A program made the position numbers and the translations under genes. Shown here piece by piece: positions 8,854 to 16,191 of a stretch of 34,604 nt of DNA (the stretch's first letter is position 1; each line of letters starts with the position of its first letter). The stretch spans positions 1 to 34,604 of the forward strand of contig QZKG01000015.1 in the NCBI GenBank assembly GCA_003599855.1, given 5' to 3'. The notes beneath the pieces were generated by a model. The model was given only the letters and a program-made list of their open reading frames with translations. It was not told where the DNA came from and made no database searches. Origin of the DNA: Gaiellales bacterium (lineage in GTDB: Bacteria; Actinomycetota; Thermoleophilia; BMS3ABIN01).

Positions 8854-9519
8854 TCAAGCACTCCTTTGGTCAAGGCTTGAATAAAGTTCTTGAGGCACCT
8901 TTAGAATTCCATTTTCAAGTCGAGCATGGAAAAAACGGGGAATGCCTCTACCGGAGCCATCTTCCGAAAAAACCAGATCAAAGAGCATCAACCCAAGGTC
9001 ATCGCTTATGTCGATGGGCTTCTCGTCATGAGCGGGCTCTCCAAAGAATGCACAAAACTCTCGACAACCGAGATAAGGCGTGTGATAACAGCGACCCTTA
9101 GTGACCCTGCGGCGGAACTGGTCGCGGTATTTCGCCGGATCTTCAGCCACATCGGGACGAAGATTCACGTCAGCCTTGATAATGTAGGCTACATCTCTAA
9201 GGGCGAGGGTATGCCGCTGCGCACGGTCTTCCTCTGCATAGTACGAGCCGCCTTTCGCTAAACGACTTTTCGCTGCTAAAAAAGACATCTTGGTGTTTAC
9301 CTCATTGCGTAGTATGGAAAAGTGTCTAAGCGGATTGAGAACTTGGATTTCCCTGACCCGCCAGGCGAACTCCGGCTTCCAGAAGACCGCCTCCAAAACG
9401 CCGCGAGCTGCTGAAGGAGTCATCACCGGATAACTCACCCGCTCTGCCTTCATTTCAGGCCTGGTGAAACAGGCGAGCTCGCCCCAGACCTTGACTTCAA
9501 GTGGTGCATCATCATACAT
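8854..9519 (-). CDS. cas5c: crRNA-processing endoribonuclease Cas5c (Cas5d)
   Basis: 221 aa RAMP protein. In type I-C systems, which lack Cas6, Cas5 cuts the precursor at the 3' base of the repeat hairpin and stays on the 11-nt 5' handle. Family features include VKVWGELACFTRPEMKAERV and YPVMTPSAARGVLEAVFWKP near the N-terminus and the QRHTLALRDVAYIIKADV segment, whose basic/His residues lie where the catalytic residues are expected. The ATG follows a clear AAGGAGA ribosome binding site. It lies 33 bp after cas3 and abuts cas8c. Confidence 0.96.
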   Translation of the reverse strand: MYDDAPLEVKVWGELACFTRPEMKAERVSYPVMTPSAARGVLEAVFWKPEFAWRVREIQVLNPLRHFSILRNEVNTKMSFLAAKSRLAKGGSYYAEEDRAQRHTLALRDVAYIIKADVNLRPDVAEDPAKYRDQFRRRVTKGRCYHTPYLGCREFCAFFGEPAHDEKPIDISDDLGLMLFDLVFSEDGSGRGIPRFFHARLENGILKVPQELYSSLDQRSA

Positions 9520-9552
9520 GAGCGTCTCCTTTTCCTTTGGAAGAGATGACGG

Positions 9553-11733
9553 TCAAATGACCAATTTATCGGGGTCCAATGAAGCAGCTACAAGACCCTG
9601 GACGACATTATAAGAGCCCATCCAGACATAAAAACCAGATCCGGGTTTAATCTCGCGGGCCAGACCATCTCTGCAATATTGCTCAACCTCACGCCGGCGT
9701 ACGTTAACAAGGTAGGGTTGAGCTTTGCGCATTAGGCGGCGCGGCAGCTCAGGACTTTGCTCGATTTCTGAAAGAAGATGGTCTGAAGCGTTTAGTTGCC
9801 CGTCAAGCCCTCGATATGTAACATAAATTGGTGCAGAATCATCTTCTATCAATCTGAAGCGCGCCGCCACTTCCGGATAATTCAAGCTCTTTCTCAGCTC
9901 CTGAATTCTTCCCGTGTCGTGGTCGACCGTCTGAAAGAAGAGTTTAAAATAGTTTTCGCAGGAAGCGGGATCATCGAAGTCGAAGCTGGGCTGATTCATA
10001 ATACTCAGCGTAGTATCAACGCCGGTGCGATATGCTCCTGGTGGTGAACCACCGCCATCAGGAATAAAGATAACAACTCGACCCGAAGTAAGTCTTCCCT
10101 CCCGATTACAACGGCCGGCAGCCTGGACGATCCGGTCAAATGGACCAACCGCGCGCAATACCAATGGAAAGTCGATATCTACCCCAGCCTCCACTACCTG
10201 GGTTGAAACAAGGCGGCATGGTTCTCCCGAGGAGAGACGTGAACGGACTTCATCCAAAACATCGCGCCGATGTGCGCCGCACAAGAGAGTGGAAAGATGA
10301 AAAGTGTCTGGCTCATTCAATTCAGCGAGAAGCGCGAGGGCTTCGGTTTTTGTATTGACTATCGCCAAAGCTTGTTCTGCTGACGACATTTCCTCAGCGA
10401 CCCGAGGCCAAGACCAGGTTTCGTTGTTGTGAGGGCTCTCGTATTTCACCCGCTTAAGTGCGTCGAAAAGCCTCGCTGTGTCTGGAACAATTTCCTTAAT
10501 ATCCGAAAGGTTGCCAAGTTCTGGACTAAACTCAAAAGCTGGCTGCGTAGCGGTGCAGAGAACCACACTGGTGCCGTAGTTTTCCACAAGCTGATTGAGT
10601 CCATCCAAGATGGTCTTCAACAAGCTTGCAGGCAAGGTCTGCGCCTCATCAAGCACGATAATGCTCCTAGCCAGGTTATGAAGTTTGCGACACTTGCTGG
10701 TCTTGTTGGAAAAGAGACTCTCGAATAGCTGTACAGTGGTCGTCACTATTATGGGTGCATCCCAGTTCTCCGCGGCGAGTCTGGCCCAGGTAACGCCACG
10801 AGCAAGCGCGTCACCCTCGTCATCAGGAGTCACTGAACTATGATGTTCGAGGACCGCTTCCGCACCGAAAATGCCTCGATAGATATCGGCTGTTTGCTCA
10901 ATAATGCTTGTATAGGGTATGGCGAAGATTATGCGTTCAAGATCGTGTTCAATAGCATGGTTGAGCGCAAAGGCCATCCCAGAGCGAGTTTTACCTCCGC
11001 CTGTAGGGACCGTCAGCCTGAAATAACCTGGCATCTGTCTGGCGGAGGTAAGGCATGCCTCATAAATTTCATGGCGAATCCGATTTACCGAATCTTTCTT
11101 AAGTCCTGAAAGCTTGGCCTGGTCTAACCGTAGGCACTCCCATAGTTCATTGAGCGACACTATTGTACCTCGCGACTCGGATGAAGACAGATCAAAGTGC
11201 TGCTCGGTATCCAAAAAGTCAGCATCGACTAGTGCTGAAAAGAGCATGCGTAGGAAAAACTCGGCATCGAGTTCATTGCGTAAATATGCTGGTATAGCAA
11301 TAGGCTGTTTGTTTAGATATACAAAAGCATCAAATATTTTTCGTAATGCAGTATCATCATCGATTGCTTGACGCTTTTCAGGTAACCAAGAAGCTCTTAC
11401 CTCGGCCAAATCTTGTAAGCCACCGTGATGACCTGCAACAATTAGAGCCAGTGGCTCTAAACAAGATTCTGCGATGACAGCCCCGACGCCCTTGTGATCA
11501 ATTGAAGACCCTTTGTCATTTAAATAGTCCTGAAAATTTGGGTGTGCTTTGCCTATGTCGTGTAAAAGGCCAACCAGGTACGCTATTTCTTCGGCGCCGA
11601 ATGACCGGGCAAATTGGGCTGCAAGCCCGGCTACGTTTTCTAAATGCGAAACTAAATTCTGCTTAGCGCCACTTCTATTCGCTGAATGGGCGTAGGCACT
11701 TTCTATCAATGAATTGTTAGTAAGCTTAGTCAA
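9553..11733 (-). CDS. cas3: CRISPR-associated helicase-nuclease Cas3 (type I-C)
   Basis: 726 aa effector that unwinds and degrades target DNA after Cascade binding. The N-terminal HD nuclease domain shows His30, His58-Asp59 (LLHDIGK) and His102-His103 (GHH). The helicase part has Walker A TGGGKT (244-249), a DEAQ Walker B box (362-365), the SIIEQ segment and the C-terminal motif QAAGRCNREG. The length is normal and nothing is interrupted. The start is TTG at 11731-11733, with AAAAGGG about 7 nt upstream; no ATG lies nearer the conserved YAHS motif. The TTG overlaps the stop of a tiny upstream ORF. It is the first cas gene of the operon. Confidence 0.96.
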   Translation of the reverse strand: MTKLTNNSLIESAYAHSANRSGAKQNLVSHLENVAGLAAQFARSFGAEEIAYLVGLLHDIGKAHPNFQDYLNDKGSSIDHKGVGAVIAESCLEPLALIVAGHHGGLQDLAEVRASWLPEKRQAIDDDTALRKIFDAFVYLNKQPIAIPAYLRNELDAEFFLRMLFSALVDADFLDTEQHFDLSSSESRGTIVSLNELWECLRLDQAKLSGLKKDSVNRIRHEIYEACLTSARQMPGYFRLTVPTGGGKTRSGMAFALNHAIEHDLERIIFAIPYTSIIEQTADIYRGIFGAEAVLEHHSSVTPDDEGDALARGVTWARLAAENWDAPIIVTTTVQLFESLFSNKTSKCRKLHNLARSIIVLDEAQTLPASLLKTILDGLNQLVENYGTSVVLCTATQPAFEFSPELGNLSDIKEIVPDTARLFDALKRVKYESPHNNETWSWPRVAEEMSSAEQALAIVNTKTEALALLAELNEPDTFHLSTLLCGAHRRDVLDEVRSRLSSGEPCRLVSTQVVEAGVDIDFPLVLRAVGPFDRIVQAAGRCNREGRLTSGRVVIFIPDGGGSPPGAYRTGVDTTLSIMNQPSFDFDDPASCENYFKLFFQTVDHDTGRIQELRKSLNYPEVAARFRLIEDDSAPIYVTYRGLDGQLNASDHLLSEIEQSPELPRRLMRKAQPYLVNVRRREVEQYCRDGLAREIKPGSGFYVWMGSYNVVQGLVAASLDPDKLVI

Positions 11734-11861
11734 GGGAATCCCTTTTGTGGATTCGCAAGTTTATCAATTCGCTTGATGACTGCATATTGCTCGCAGTCTT
11801 CAACTGCTATGAGTGCGAGTGCCTCGGCCGCATCTGCTCTCTCCAAAAAAGCCGCGTGCAC
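11730..11861 (-). CDS. Tiny ORF overlapping the cas3 start (43 aa, possible remnant)
   Basis: From GTG at 11859-11861 to TGA at 11730-11732 the minus strand is open for 43 codons, ending ALIAVEDCEQYAVIKRI...NPQKGFP. The TGA overlaps the cas3 TTG in a TTGA junction, the arrangement typical of coupled translation. A TAG directly precedes the GTG, and no ribosome binding site is visible. It could be a real leader peptide, the end of a decayed gene, or chance. The residue mix (Ala/Glu/Leu-rich, then a charged helix) looks protein-like, but I do not recognise the family. Confidence 0.3.
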   Translation of the reverse strand: MHAAFLERADAAEALALIAVEDCEQYAVIKRIDKLANPQKGFP

Positions 11862-11954
11862 CTAAATAAAACGGTGGCGATAAGAATATCACTTTGAGGA
11901 TGATTCGTCAGTAAATGAAATTGAATCGAGACTGAATCTGGAAAAGCTCAGCTC

Positions 11955-12443
11955 TTAACGCGTCGCCTCCCACCAGCCGTTCCTGTCCAGCCATCCGAGC
12001 ACCGGCTTCTTGAACTCCTTCACCAGGTTCAACAGCTCGTCTGCTTCGTCAGGGGTGACGTCCGGAGCAGAAGCGTAGAGATTGAAATCATCCTGTTCCC
12101 TCTTCTGCAGGCATGATGAGAAATAGCTGGTGAACTCATCGAATTCCTCGCCAAGGACCAGCGGCATTGCTTCAAGCACGGTAACAAGATCGCCCTGGCG
12201 AGCAAGGCGGTATCCCTTCAGAAGAAGGGCAGTTTCGACAAAAGAGCAGGCGGCGTTGTGCGCCAACATGAAACGTTCTTCGGCTGTCTCGCTCGAGGCT
12301 GCCCGTTTCATGCAGTCAATAGCGAATATAAAAACCATATGGAGATGTCTGACCCTGGTAGCTCTGGTCTTTGGTTCAAATATTTCGAGGCTGCAGCTTC
12401 TTACCAGTGTTGCCAGGCTGTCAGCTATATCTTCTTGAGGCAT
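11955..12443 (-). CDS. HEPN-like helical protein (SAV_6107-like), function unknown
   Basis: 162 aa, all-helical by eye. The central part (ERFMLAHNAACSFVETALLL, later LVTVLEAMP) and the last helices (DEADELLNLVKEFKKPVLGWL) resemble HEPN-superfamily proteins of the SAV_6107 type. The catalytic Rx4-6H of toxic HEPN RNases is not in the expected late helix; KREQDDFNLY stands there instead. An RATRVRHLH stretch near residue 30 is probably unrelated. It may therefore be a non-catalytic binding domain. It lies 42 bp after the UPF0149/pRiA4b gene on the same strand and is probably co-transcribed with it. No ribosome binding site is obvious at the ATG. The family assignment is tentative. Confidence 0.6.
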   Translation of the reverse strand: MPQEDIADSLATLVRSCSLEIFEPKTRATRVRHLHMVFIFAIDCMKRAASSETAEERFMLAHNAACSFVETALLLKGYRLARQGDLVTVLEAMPLVLGEEFDEFTSYFSSCLQKREQDDFNLYASAPDVTPDEADELLNLVKEFKKPVLGWLDRNGWWEATR

Positions 12444-12485
12444 GATAAGTGCGGTAAGTCAGGAGAGGCCCAGGCGCAGGCAGCA

Positions 12486-13820
12486 TCAAACAGGCAGACT
12501 GCCCTGACCTGCGATGTATTGCAGGTCTTCATTGGCCTGTTTCAGGTCGAAGGCCTTCGGGTCGAAGTCGCCGCCGATCCAGCCGACCATCTCTTCGTGC
12601 GCGGGATGTCCGGGGTCGGTGATTGCTTTCAGGAACTCGTAATATCCGTAGATGCCGCCGACATCCTCAGGCGGGCAGGCGCGGCGGCCCGCCACGCATA
12701 ACGGATATGAGGCATCCGGTTCCGGATCGAGGATGTCTTCCACCAGGACCTCGTGCTCCCAGCCATCACCGAAATCGTAGTCATACGTGAATTTCTTCTG
12801 CGGGGAGGAGACGACATCGCTCAGGTTGACTGTCCTTTCGTCTACCAGGTCATCACGGCTCCAGCCGATGTCGATTGTCCCATAGTGCTTGTCACTTATC
12901 CTGAAAGCGTGCAGGTGTCCCCCTGTCCATCCCATGACCGTGAGCAGGTAATCGGACAGCCTGTCCAGGGCGGTGTCCGGGACCAGGATACGCCTCCAGA
13001 TCGGCGGTTTGCTGCCCTTCAGGGTGACCTTGAGCTGATAGACCCTGTCGGTCGTGGGCCTTGCGGGCCCGGCGGCAGTCCCTTTGTCCAGGCAGCACTT
13101 CTTGTACTTCTTCTCCGAGCCGCAGGGGCAGGGGTCGTTGCGGCCGGGTTGCGGAGGGGTAGCCGCAAGGTCCAGGTTCATGATCGCCTGCTGGGCCGAG
13201 TGGCCCATCAGCGCGTAATTCTGCAGCGCGTCCGGGAACAGCTGCAGGATCTTGGCTGTGAAATCCTCAAAGGTTTTCGGCTTGAGGCTTGATTTACCTT
13301 CGTGGCGGGCTTCATGGAAGAACTTCTCGGCGAACCTGCGGCCGGCGAAAAAGGTCAGGATAAAGACATTGATGTTGAACTCATCATCCAGCTCATCTGG
13401 TAGTATCTCAGTCCATAGATCGTTCAGCCATGCGTGCCCGCTTGCGAATCCTTTAGACCAACGGCAAAGCGGTGCTTCCGGCTCCAGGTTTGCCATGGGG
13501 TCTTCGAAGATTTTGAGGGCTGGAGGCAGTTGCGCCGTTCCCCCGGCGATCTCTGCGGCGACCCGGTTATACAGGCTCATGAGCGCACCCAATATCTCAC
13601 GAGCCTCATCCTCGTCCTCGTATTCCGGCTCGTTCCCGCCGAACACGACGGGCATCCACTCCGAAGGCATGATGATCTCGGGCGAACAGCCGACCGCGAG
13701 AAGGAAGCCGGCGAGCTGGTAGTAATCCATTACTCCCTGAGGGCGCTCGGGGTCGGCAAGGAAGTTCCGGAGTCTTTTTGCCTGGACATCCGAGAACTCC
13801 GGGATGTCGATGTTCTGCAT
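12486..13820 (-). CDS. UPF0149/YecA-like, SEC-C and pRiA4b ORF-3-like multidomain protein
   Basis: 444 aa. Residues 1-200 look like a UPF0149/YecA-type helical domain (MDYYQLAGFLLAVGCSPEII; NVFILTFFAGRRFAEKFF). Residues 226-243 are a SEC-C zinc motif (PGRNDPCPCGSEKKYKKCC; Cys231, Cys233, Cys242, Cys243), which binds zinc and often contacts protein or nucleic acid. Residues 260-432 match the plasmid pRiA4b ORF-3 family (KPPIWRRILVPD; FTYDYDFGDGWEHEVLVEDI; PPEDVGGIYGYYEFL), found in many plasmids and islands and of unproven function. The start ATG is at 13818-13820. It precedes the HEPN-like gene and lies in the defence-type region between mntA-hepT and cas. The combined architecture is uncommon in my experience. 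Confidence 0.85.
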   Translation of the reverse strand: MQNIDIPEFSDVQAKRLRNFLADPERPQGVMDYYQLAGFLLAVGCSPEIIMPSEWMPVVFGGNEPEYEDEDEAREILGALMSLYNRVAAEIAGGTAQLPPALKIFEDPMANLEPEAPLCRWSKGFASGHAWLNDLWTEILPDELDDEFNINVFILTFFAGRRFAEKFFHEARHEGKSSLKPKTFEDFTAKILQLFPDALQNYALMGHSAQQAIMNLDLAATPPQPGRNDPCPCGSEKKYKKCCLDKGTAAGPARPTTDRVYQLKVTLKGSKPPIWRRILVPDTALDRLSDYLLTVMGWTGGHLHAFRISDKHYGTIDIGWSRDDLVDERTVNLSDVVSSPQKKFTYDYDFGDGWEHEVLVEDILDPEPDASYPLCVAGRRACPPEDVGGIYGYYEFLKAITDPGHPAHEEMVGWIGGDFDPKAFDLKQANEDLQYIAGQGSLPV

Positions 13821-13895
13821 AGTGATAACCCCACTCGGGTTTGTGTTTCATTAAAATAACTGGATATACAATCAACTCAGGCTGCCAGCGAAACC

Positions 13896-13912
13896 TGTCA
13901 TCCAGGATGACA
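13896..13912. promoter_or_regulatory. 17-bp palindrome, candidate operator
   Basis: TGTCATCC (13896-13903), one base, then GGATGACA (13905-13912) form a perfect inverted repeat. It lies in the divergent intergenic region, 76 bp before the UPF0149/pRiA4b start and about 140 bp before mntA. Size and position fit a dimeric repressor site, perhaps for autoregulation of either operon. No regulator gene of known type adjoins, so its role is open. Confidence 0.4.
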
Positions 13913-14048
13913 ATACAGGATGTTCCTGAGCGAGTTGTATAGTCAGATAAAGATATCAATAGTGACAGGTTTTGTCAGCCGGGAGATGACGGGCTCCACG
14001 GCCCGGAAGGATTCCTGGAGTAACAAAGGAAATGTTCATGATGATAAA

Positions 14049-14483
14049 ATGTTGTTGATCATGCCTTTATCATTGGAAAATACACTCTCGGAAGCGGTTG
14101 CGGGCCTGGGCTCACGATACGGTATTATCGCTGCCTATCTTTATGGTTCTCATGCCCGGGCACAGGCGCGGCCCGGCAGCGACGTCGACATTGCCTTGCT
14201 GCTCGCAAATGGCCGGGAGCGCTCAGCCATGGAAATGCTCGAGATCGGTCGGGAGCTGGAAAACAGCAGTGGTCTGAAGCATATCGACGTCCGGTTCCTC
14301 AACGATGCCCCTCTTGCAGTCAAGGGGCGGATCCTCGCTGAGGGTAAACTGCTGTATTCCGGGAATGACGACCAGCGGGTGGACTTCGAGGTGAAAACCC
14401 GGAGCCTCTATTTCGATTTCCTTCCTCATCACAGATACCTGCAACGCGCGTTTGTCGAGCGAGCCGCCGAAAGGGGCCTCTGA
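14049..14483 (+). CDS. mntA: MntA nucleotidyltransferase antitoxin
   Basis: 144 aa from the ATG at 14049. It is a minimal nucleotidyltransferase (MNT) of the type that adds AMP to the tyrosine next to the HepT active site and so neutralises the toxin. The diagnostic GSX10DXD motif is present: Gly33-Ser34, then Asp45 and Asp47 (GSHARAQARPGSDVDIALL). The reading frame stays open back to 13920, but the upstream part has no family resemblance. ATG at 14061 (MPLSLE) is an alternative; a ribosome binding site (AAAGGA, 14025-14030) is rather far from both. The stop TGA overlaps the hepT ATG by one base. Confidence 0.92.
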   Translation: MLLIMPLSLENTLSEAVAGLGSRYGIIAAYLYGSHARAQARPGSDVDIALLLANGRERSAMEMLEIGRELENSSGLKHIDVRFLNDAPLAVKGRILAEGKLLYSGNDDQRVDFEVKTRSLYFDFLPHHRYLQRAFVERAAERGL

Positions 14484-14902
14484 TGATCAATCCGGAAAAA
14501 CTGGCATCGATGCTGGAGAATCTCAGTGCATACCTGGATATATTGCGAGATTACGCTGCTGTCCCAGGAGATGAATTCCTGGCGGATCGCAAGGCGCTGG
14601 ACGGGGCCAAGTATAACTTCATCGTAGCGATCGAGTGCTGCATTGATATCGGCAGCCATGTTATCGCGTCAGAAGGAATGCGCGTGCCATCGGATTACCG
14701 GGATGTAGCCGAGGTCTTGGAGGAATCAGGTATCATCGGTAAAGATCTTGCTGAGAAGTTCAAGTTGATGATCTCTTTCCGTAACCGGCTGGTTCACATG
14801 TACTGGAAGGTCGATGACGAGCTTGTCCGGGAATACCTCGAGAACAACCTCGTAGACATAGGTGATCTGGCGAAGAGTTACGCCCGCCTGATCCAGGGAT
14901 GA
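14483..14902 (+). CDS. hepT: HepT-like HEPN ribonuclease toxin (DUF86)
   Basis: 139 aa. The RX4HXY motif of HepT toxins is intact: Arg100, His105 and Tyr107 in RNRLVHMY. Arg and His are the RNase residues, and the Tyr is the residue adenylylated by MntA. The preceding helices (AKYNFIVAIECCIDIGSHVI) are typical of DUF86. It starts in the overlapping TGATG of mntA, so the two proteins are translationally coupled, antitoxin first. Such type VII toxin-antitoxin modules are common in defence-rich regions and plasmids. Nothing suggests inactivation. Confidence 0.93.
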   Translation: MINPEKLASMLENLSAYLDILRDYAAVPGDEFLADRKALDGAKYNFIVAIECCIDIGSHVIASEGMRVPSDYRDVAEVLEESGIIGKDLAEKFKLMISFRNRLVHMYWKVDDELVREYLENNLVDIGDLAKSYARLIQG

Positions 14903-15019
14903 GGTTCTTATATTCCAAGCCTTTTCTCTCATTCGTTACAAAAGGTTAAGATTCATAACTCGGAATCTTCCATTGCCTTTTTAGAGAAGCGTACCACCCC
15001 GGCTTCCCAGGCTTTCTCT

Positions 15020-15033
15020 GCTAGAATCATGGC
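15020..15033 (+). promoter_or_regulatory. Extended -10 promoter giving a probable leaderless phoB mRNA
   Basis: TAGAAT (15022-15027), preceded by TGC, is an extended -10 element. Only six bases separate it from the phoB ATG at 15034, so transcription would start at or next to the A of ATG. No ribosome binding site is present. Leaderless mRNAs are common in actinobacteria. No good -35 is visible. The stretch 14903-15019 contains no gene I can support. Confidence 0.45.
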
Positions 15034-15753
15034 ATGTCCAGCCGTGGCGAACATGCCGGCACCATCCTGGTCATCGAGGATGACGAGAGCATCCGCGAGG
15101 CGGTCGTCTATAACCTGGGGAAGGAGGGCTACCGCATGCTGGCGGCGGCCGACGGTTTGCAGGGCCTCAGGCTTCTCCGGCGCGAGCGCCCCGACCTCAT
15201 GGTCCTCGACCTGATGCTCCCCGGGATGGACGGCTGGAAGCTCTGCGAGCAGGTCCGCGAGGAGGGTTATGACCTCCCCATCATCGTCATGAGCGCGCGC
15301 ACCAGCGATTTCGACAAGGTGCAGCTGCTGGACCTGGGGGCGGACGACTATCTGACCAAGCCGGTGAGCATGTCCGAGCTGGCCGCCCGGGTGCGGGCCA
15401 ACCTGCGGCGCTCGCGGACGGCGGCGGGCGCTCGCGGAGCGGCTGAGCTGGTGGAGGCGGGACCGCTCGTCATCGACCCCGGCGCCCACAAGGCGAGCGT
15501 CGACGGCAGGCCGCTGGAGCTCACCCCCCGGGAGCTGGCGGTGCTCCACTATATGGTACGGCAGGCGCCGAAGACAGTTTCACGCGAGGAGATCTACCAG
15601 GCGGTCTGGGGCTATGAGATGCTCCACGGCGACCGTTCGGTGGACGTCTTCGTGCGGCGCCTGCGCAAGAAGCTCGAAGAAGCTGCGCCCGGCCGGACAT
15701 TCCTCCAGACCCACTACGGATTCGGCTACCGGTTCGAGGTGCTGGAGGACTAG
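15034..15753 (+). CDS. phoB: PhoB/OmpR-family response regulator
   Basis: 239 aa. The receiver domain (about 10-125) has the acidic pocket Glu15/Asp16/Asp17, phospho-acceptor Asp59 (LMVLDLMLPGMDG), the VMSA switch serine, and Lys109 in LTKP. The C-terminal winged helix (about 140-237) ends with the recognition-helix region DRSVDVFVRRLRKKLEE and the YGFGYRF wing typical of PhoB. It presumably activates the pst operon through the PHO box near 21,900. It is encoded opposite to, and converging on, the phoR/pst cluster; only 5 bp separate its stop from the zinc-ribbon gene stop. The partner is inferred from proximity. Confidence 0.9.
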   Translation: MSSRGEHAGTILVIEDDESIREAVVYNLGKEGYRMLAAADGLQGLRLLRRERPDLMVLDLMLPGMDGWKLCEQVREEGYDLPIIVMSARTSDFDKVQLLDLGADDYLTKPVSMSELAARVRANLRRSRTAAGARGAAELVEAGPLVIDPGAHKASVDGRPLELTPRELAVLHYMVRQAPKTVSREEIYQAVWGYEMLHGDRSVDVFVRRLRKKLEEAAPGRTFLQTHYGFGYRFEVLED

Positions 15754-15758
15754 CCTGC

Positions 15759-16055
15759 CTACTTGAACACGCTGAACAGCTTGTCCAGGCCGCCCTTCTC
15801 CATCTTGGCGATGACGTCGATCTCGCCATTGTCCAGCCAGACCCCTTCGCATTCGGAGCACTTGTCGATGAGGATCTCATGATATTTTATCTCGATCAGC
15901 TCCATGCCGCACTTGGGACAGCGCATGAAGTGGAGCTCTTTGAGCTCCTCCCTCTCCTGCTCCTGCAGCTTCTTGTGTTCTTCCTCGGCGATCTGCTTCA
16001 GTCGCTCGTACTCCATCCGGGCGATGTATTCGTCTTCCTTGGCGCTTGGTTTCAT
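15759..16055 (-). CDS. Zinc-ribbon (zf-TFIIB type) small protein
   Basis: 98 aa. The N-terminal half is a strongly charged, probably coiled-coil helix (RLKQIAEEEHKKLQEQEREE). The C-terminal half is a zinc ribbon of the zf-TFIIB type, with CPKCGMELIEI followed by DKCSECEGVWLDNGEI. Proteins of this type are widespread and mostly uncharacterised; nucleic-acid binding is plausible but not shown. The ATG follows GGAGGG at good spacing, and it has its own promoter (16102-16129). It sits between phoB and phoR without obvious reason. Confidence 0.85.
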   Translation of the reverse strand: MKPSAKEDEYIARMEYERLKQIAEEEHKKLQEQEREELKELHFMRCPKCGMELIEIKYHEILIDKCSECEGVWLDNGEIDVIAKMEKGGLDKLFSVFK

Positions 16056-16101
16056 GTGAAGCCCTCCGTGGGTGTTCGTGTGCTGTACTGATTGGAATAG
16101 G

Positions 16102-16129
16102 ATTATAACGTTTCCGGCATCGGGGCCAA
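16102..16129 (-). promoter_or_regulatory. Sigma70-type promoter for the zinc-ribbon gene
   Basis: On the minus strand a perfect TATAAT (16107-16102) lies 16 bp downstream of TTGGCC (16129-16124). Transcription would begin near 16095, about 40 nt before the ATG. It is one of the best-looking promoters in the window and suggests the zinc-ribbon gene is expressed apart from phoR. Confidence 0.6.
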
Positions 16130-16191
16130 AATCAGGCCGACATGGATAGCGGTGAAAAGTGCGCGAAGAGCAGGCCTCCCCTTGACCCGCC

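Noticed and set aside
13920..14048. Longer MntA start
   Set aside because: The extra 43 residues have no family similarity and run through the intergenic region.
1..14902. Insertion sequences, integrases or att sites around the defence region
   Set aside because: No transposase, integrase or tRNA gene was found in the window, so the mode of transfer cannot be shown.
14914..14947. Inverted repeat CCTTTT...AAAAGG after hepT as a terminator
   Set aside because: Weak AT-rich stem with a long loop and no following T run.
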